NCBI GenBank assembly: GCA_002428365.1
Contig: DIVW01000039.1
Location: 75,424 to 81,174, forward strand
From: Propionibacteriaceae bacterium UBA6122
Lineage (GTDB): Bacteria; Actinomycetota; Actinomycetes; Propionibacteriales; Propionibacteriaceae
Direction of reading: 5' to 3'
DNA length: 5,751 nucleotides
Below, in pieces: positions 5,135 to 5,751 of this stretch (position 1 is the stretch's first letter; every line of letters begins with the position of its first letter). Made by a program: the position numbers and the translations under genes. Under the pieces are notes generated by a model, which worked only from the letters and a program-made list of their open reading frames with translations, did not search any database and had not been told where the DNA came from.

Positions 5135-5751
5135 GTGATTCGCACCCATAACGCAGGCTCACTGCGTCTGGAGCACGTCGGCACCACGGTCACACTGGCC
5201 GGTTGGGTGGCCAAACGTCGAGATCTAGGCGGGGTGGCATTCCTTGATCTGCGCGATGCCAGCGGCATCGTGCAGGTGGTGGTGCGCGACGACGTCCTGG
5301 AGACCTCTGGCGCCCACGCGCTGCGCAACGAATACTGCATCTCGGTCACCGGTGTGGTCGAGGCCCGAACCAGCGACACCATCAACGCAGGCCTGGCCAC
5401 CGGCGAAGTCGAGGTGGCGATTCGGAGCCTTGAGGTGCTCAACCCGTCCGCCCCGCTGCCGTTCCAGATCGATGAGCGGACCAGCGTTGGCGAAGAGGCG
5501 CGGTTGAAGTACCGCTATCTGGATTTGCGCCGTCCGGCCCCAGCTGCGGCCCTACGACTGCGCTCCGCCGTGAGCAAGGCGGCCCGTGACGTCCTGGCCG
5601 CCCGCGATTTCGTGGAGATTGAGACCCCGACGCTGACCCACTCCACCCCAGAAGGCGCCCGCGACTTCGTGGTGCCGGCTCGCCTCTCGCCCGGGGCCTG
5701 GTACGCCCTGCCACAGAGCCCGCAGTTGTTCAAGCAGCTGCTGATGGTGGC
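5135..5751 (+). CDS. aspS: Aspartyl-tRNA synthetase, N-terminal part, cut by the window end
   Basis: Class II synthetase that charges tRNA-Asp. The window holds 205 complete codons of an enzyme of about 590-600 residues. The N-terminal anticodon-binding OB fold covers about 15-105: VTLAGWVAKRRDLGGVAFLD at 19-38, then LRDASGIVQVVV. The linker and class II core begin at EEARLKYRYLDLRRP. Motif 1 lies around the segment ending in VEIETPTLT. STPEGARDF supplies Glu173, and QSPQLFKQ at 194-201 supplies Gln197 and Lys200; these match the aspartate-binding Glu171, Gln195 and Lys198 of E. coli AspRS. The spacing is that of the bacterial, not archaeal/eukaryotic, type. Leu31 (in RRDLGG) and Asp81 sit at positions that in non-discriminating bacterial enzymes are His and Gly, so this looks more like a tRNA-Asp-specific enzyme. 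The GTG start has a good ribosome binding site 9 bases upstream, and MIRTHNAGSLR matches family N-termini. There is no in-window stop because the gene runs off the edge. Confidence 0.95.
   Translation, partial: MIRTHNAGSLRLEHVGTTVTLAGWVAKRRDLGGVAFLDLRDASGIVQVVVRDDVLETSGAHALRNEYCISVTGVVEARTSDTINAGLATGEVEVAIRSLEVLNPSAPLPFQIDERTSVGEEARLKYRYLDLRRPAPAAALRLRSAVSKAARDVLAARDFVEIETPTLTHSTPEGARDFVVPARLSPGAWYALPQSPQLFKQLLMV

Overview
The window is a 5.75-kb piece of chromosome from a high-GC Gram-positive bacterium (Actinomycetota). The protein sequences look most like those of Propionibacteriales-type actinobacteria. That placement is from remembered family sequences, not a search. Supporting signs are strong G/C preference at third codon positions, GTG starts, an actinobacterial-type bifunctional Rel protein, and a rel / DUF349 / metallo-beta-lactamase-fold hydrolase / hisS order similar to that recalled for other actinobacteria. 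No mobile elements, CRISPR arrays, tRNA or rRNA genes were seen.

Layout: (1) 2-1750, plus strand: the 3' three quarters of rel, the (p)ppGpp synthetase/hydrolase. It enters the window at the end of the HD hydrolase domain and keeps the synthetase, TGS, helical, zinc-finger and ACT domains. (2) 1769-3013, minus strand: a 414-residue all-helical DUF349-repeat protein that converges on rel with an 18-nt gap. (3) 3014-3087: a 74-nt divergent promoter region. (4) 3088-3777, plus strand: a single-domain metallo-beta-lactamase-fold hydrolase (glyoxalase II-like). (5) 3777-5111, plus strand: hisS, overlapping the previous stop codon by one base. (6) 5135 to the window end, plus strand: the 5' third of aspS, 23 nt after hisS. 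Items 4-6 look like one operon.

The shared theme is tRNA charging and the response when charging fails. HisRS and AspRS charge tRNAs, and Rel makes (p)ppGpp when uncharged tRNA reaches the ribosome. The hydrolase and the DUF349 protein have no assigned role; their link to the rest is by position only.

This is mostly a housekeeping region, and I do not see an undescribed defence or mobile system. The points most worth a second look are: a HisRS of the lineage that resembles eukaryotic/archaeal enzymes rather than the usual bacterial form; an AspRS whose specificity positions (Leu31, Asp81) look like the discriminating type, unlike the mycobacterial enzyme; and a hydrolase gene whose start seems to be leaderless, with the -10 box containing the in-frame stop just upstream.
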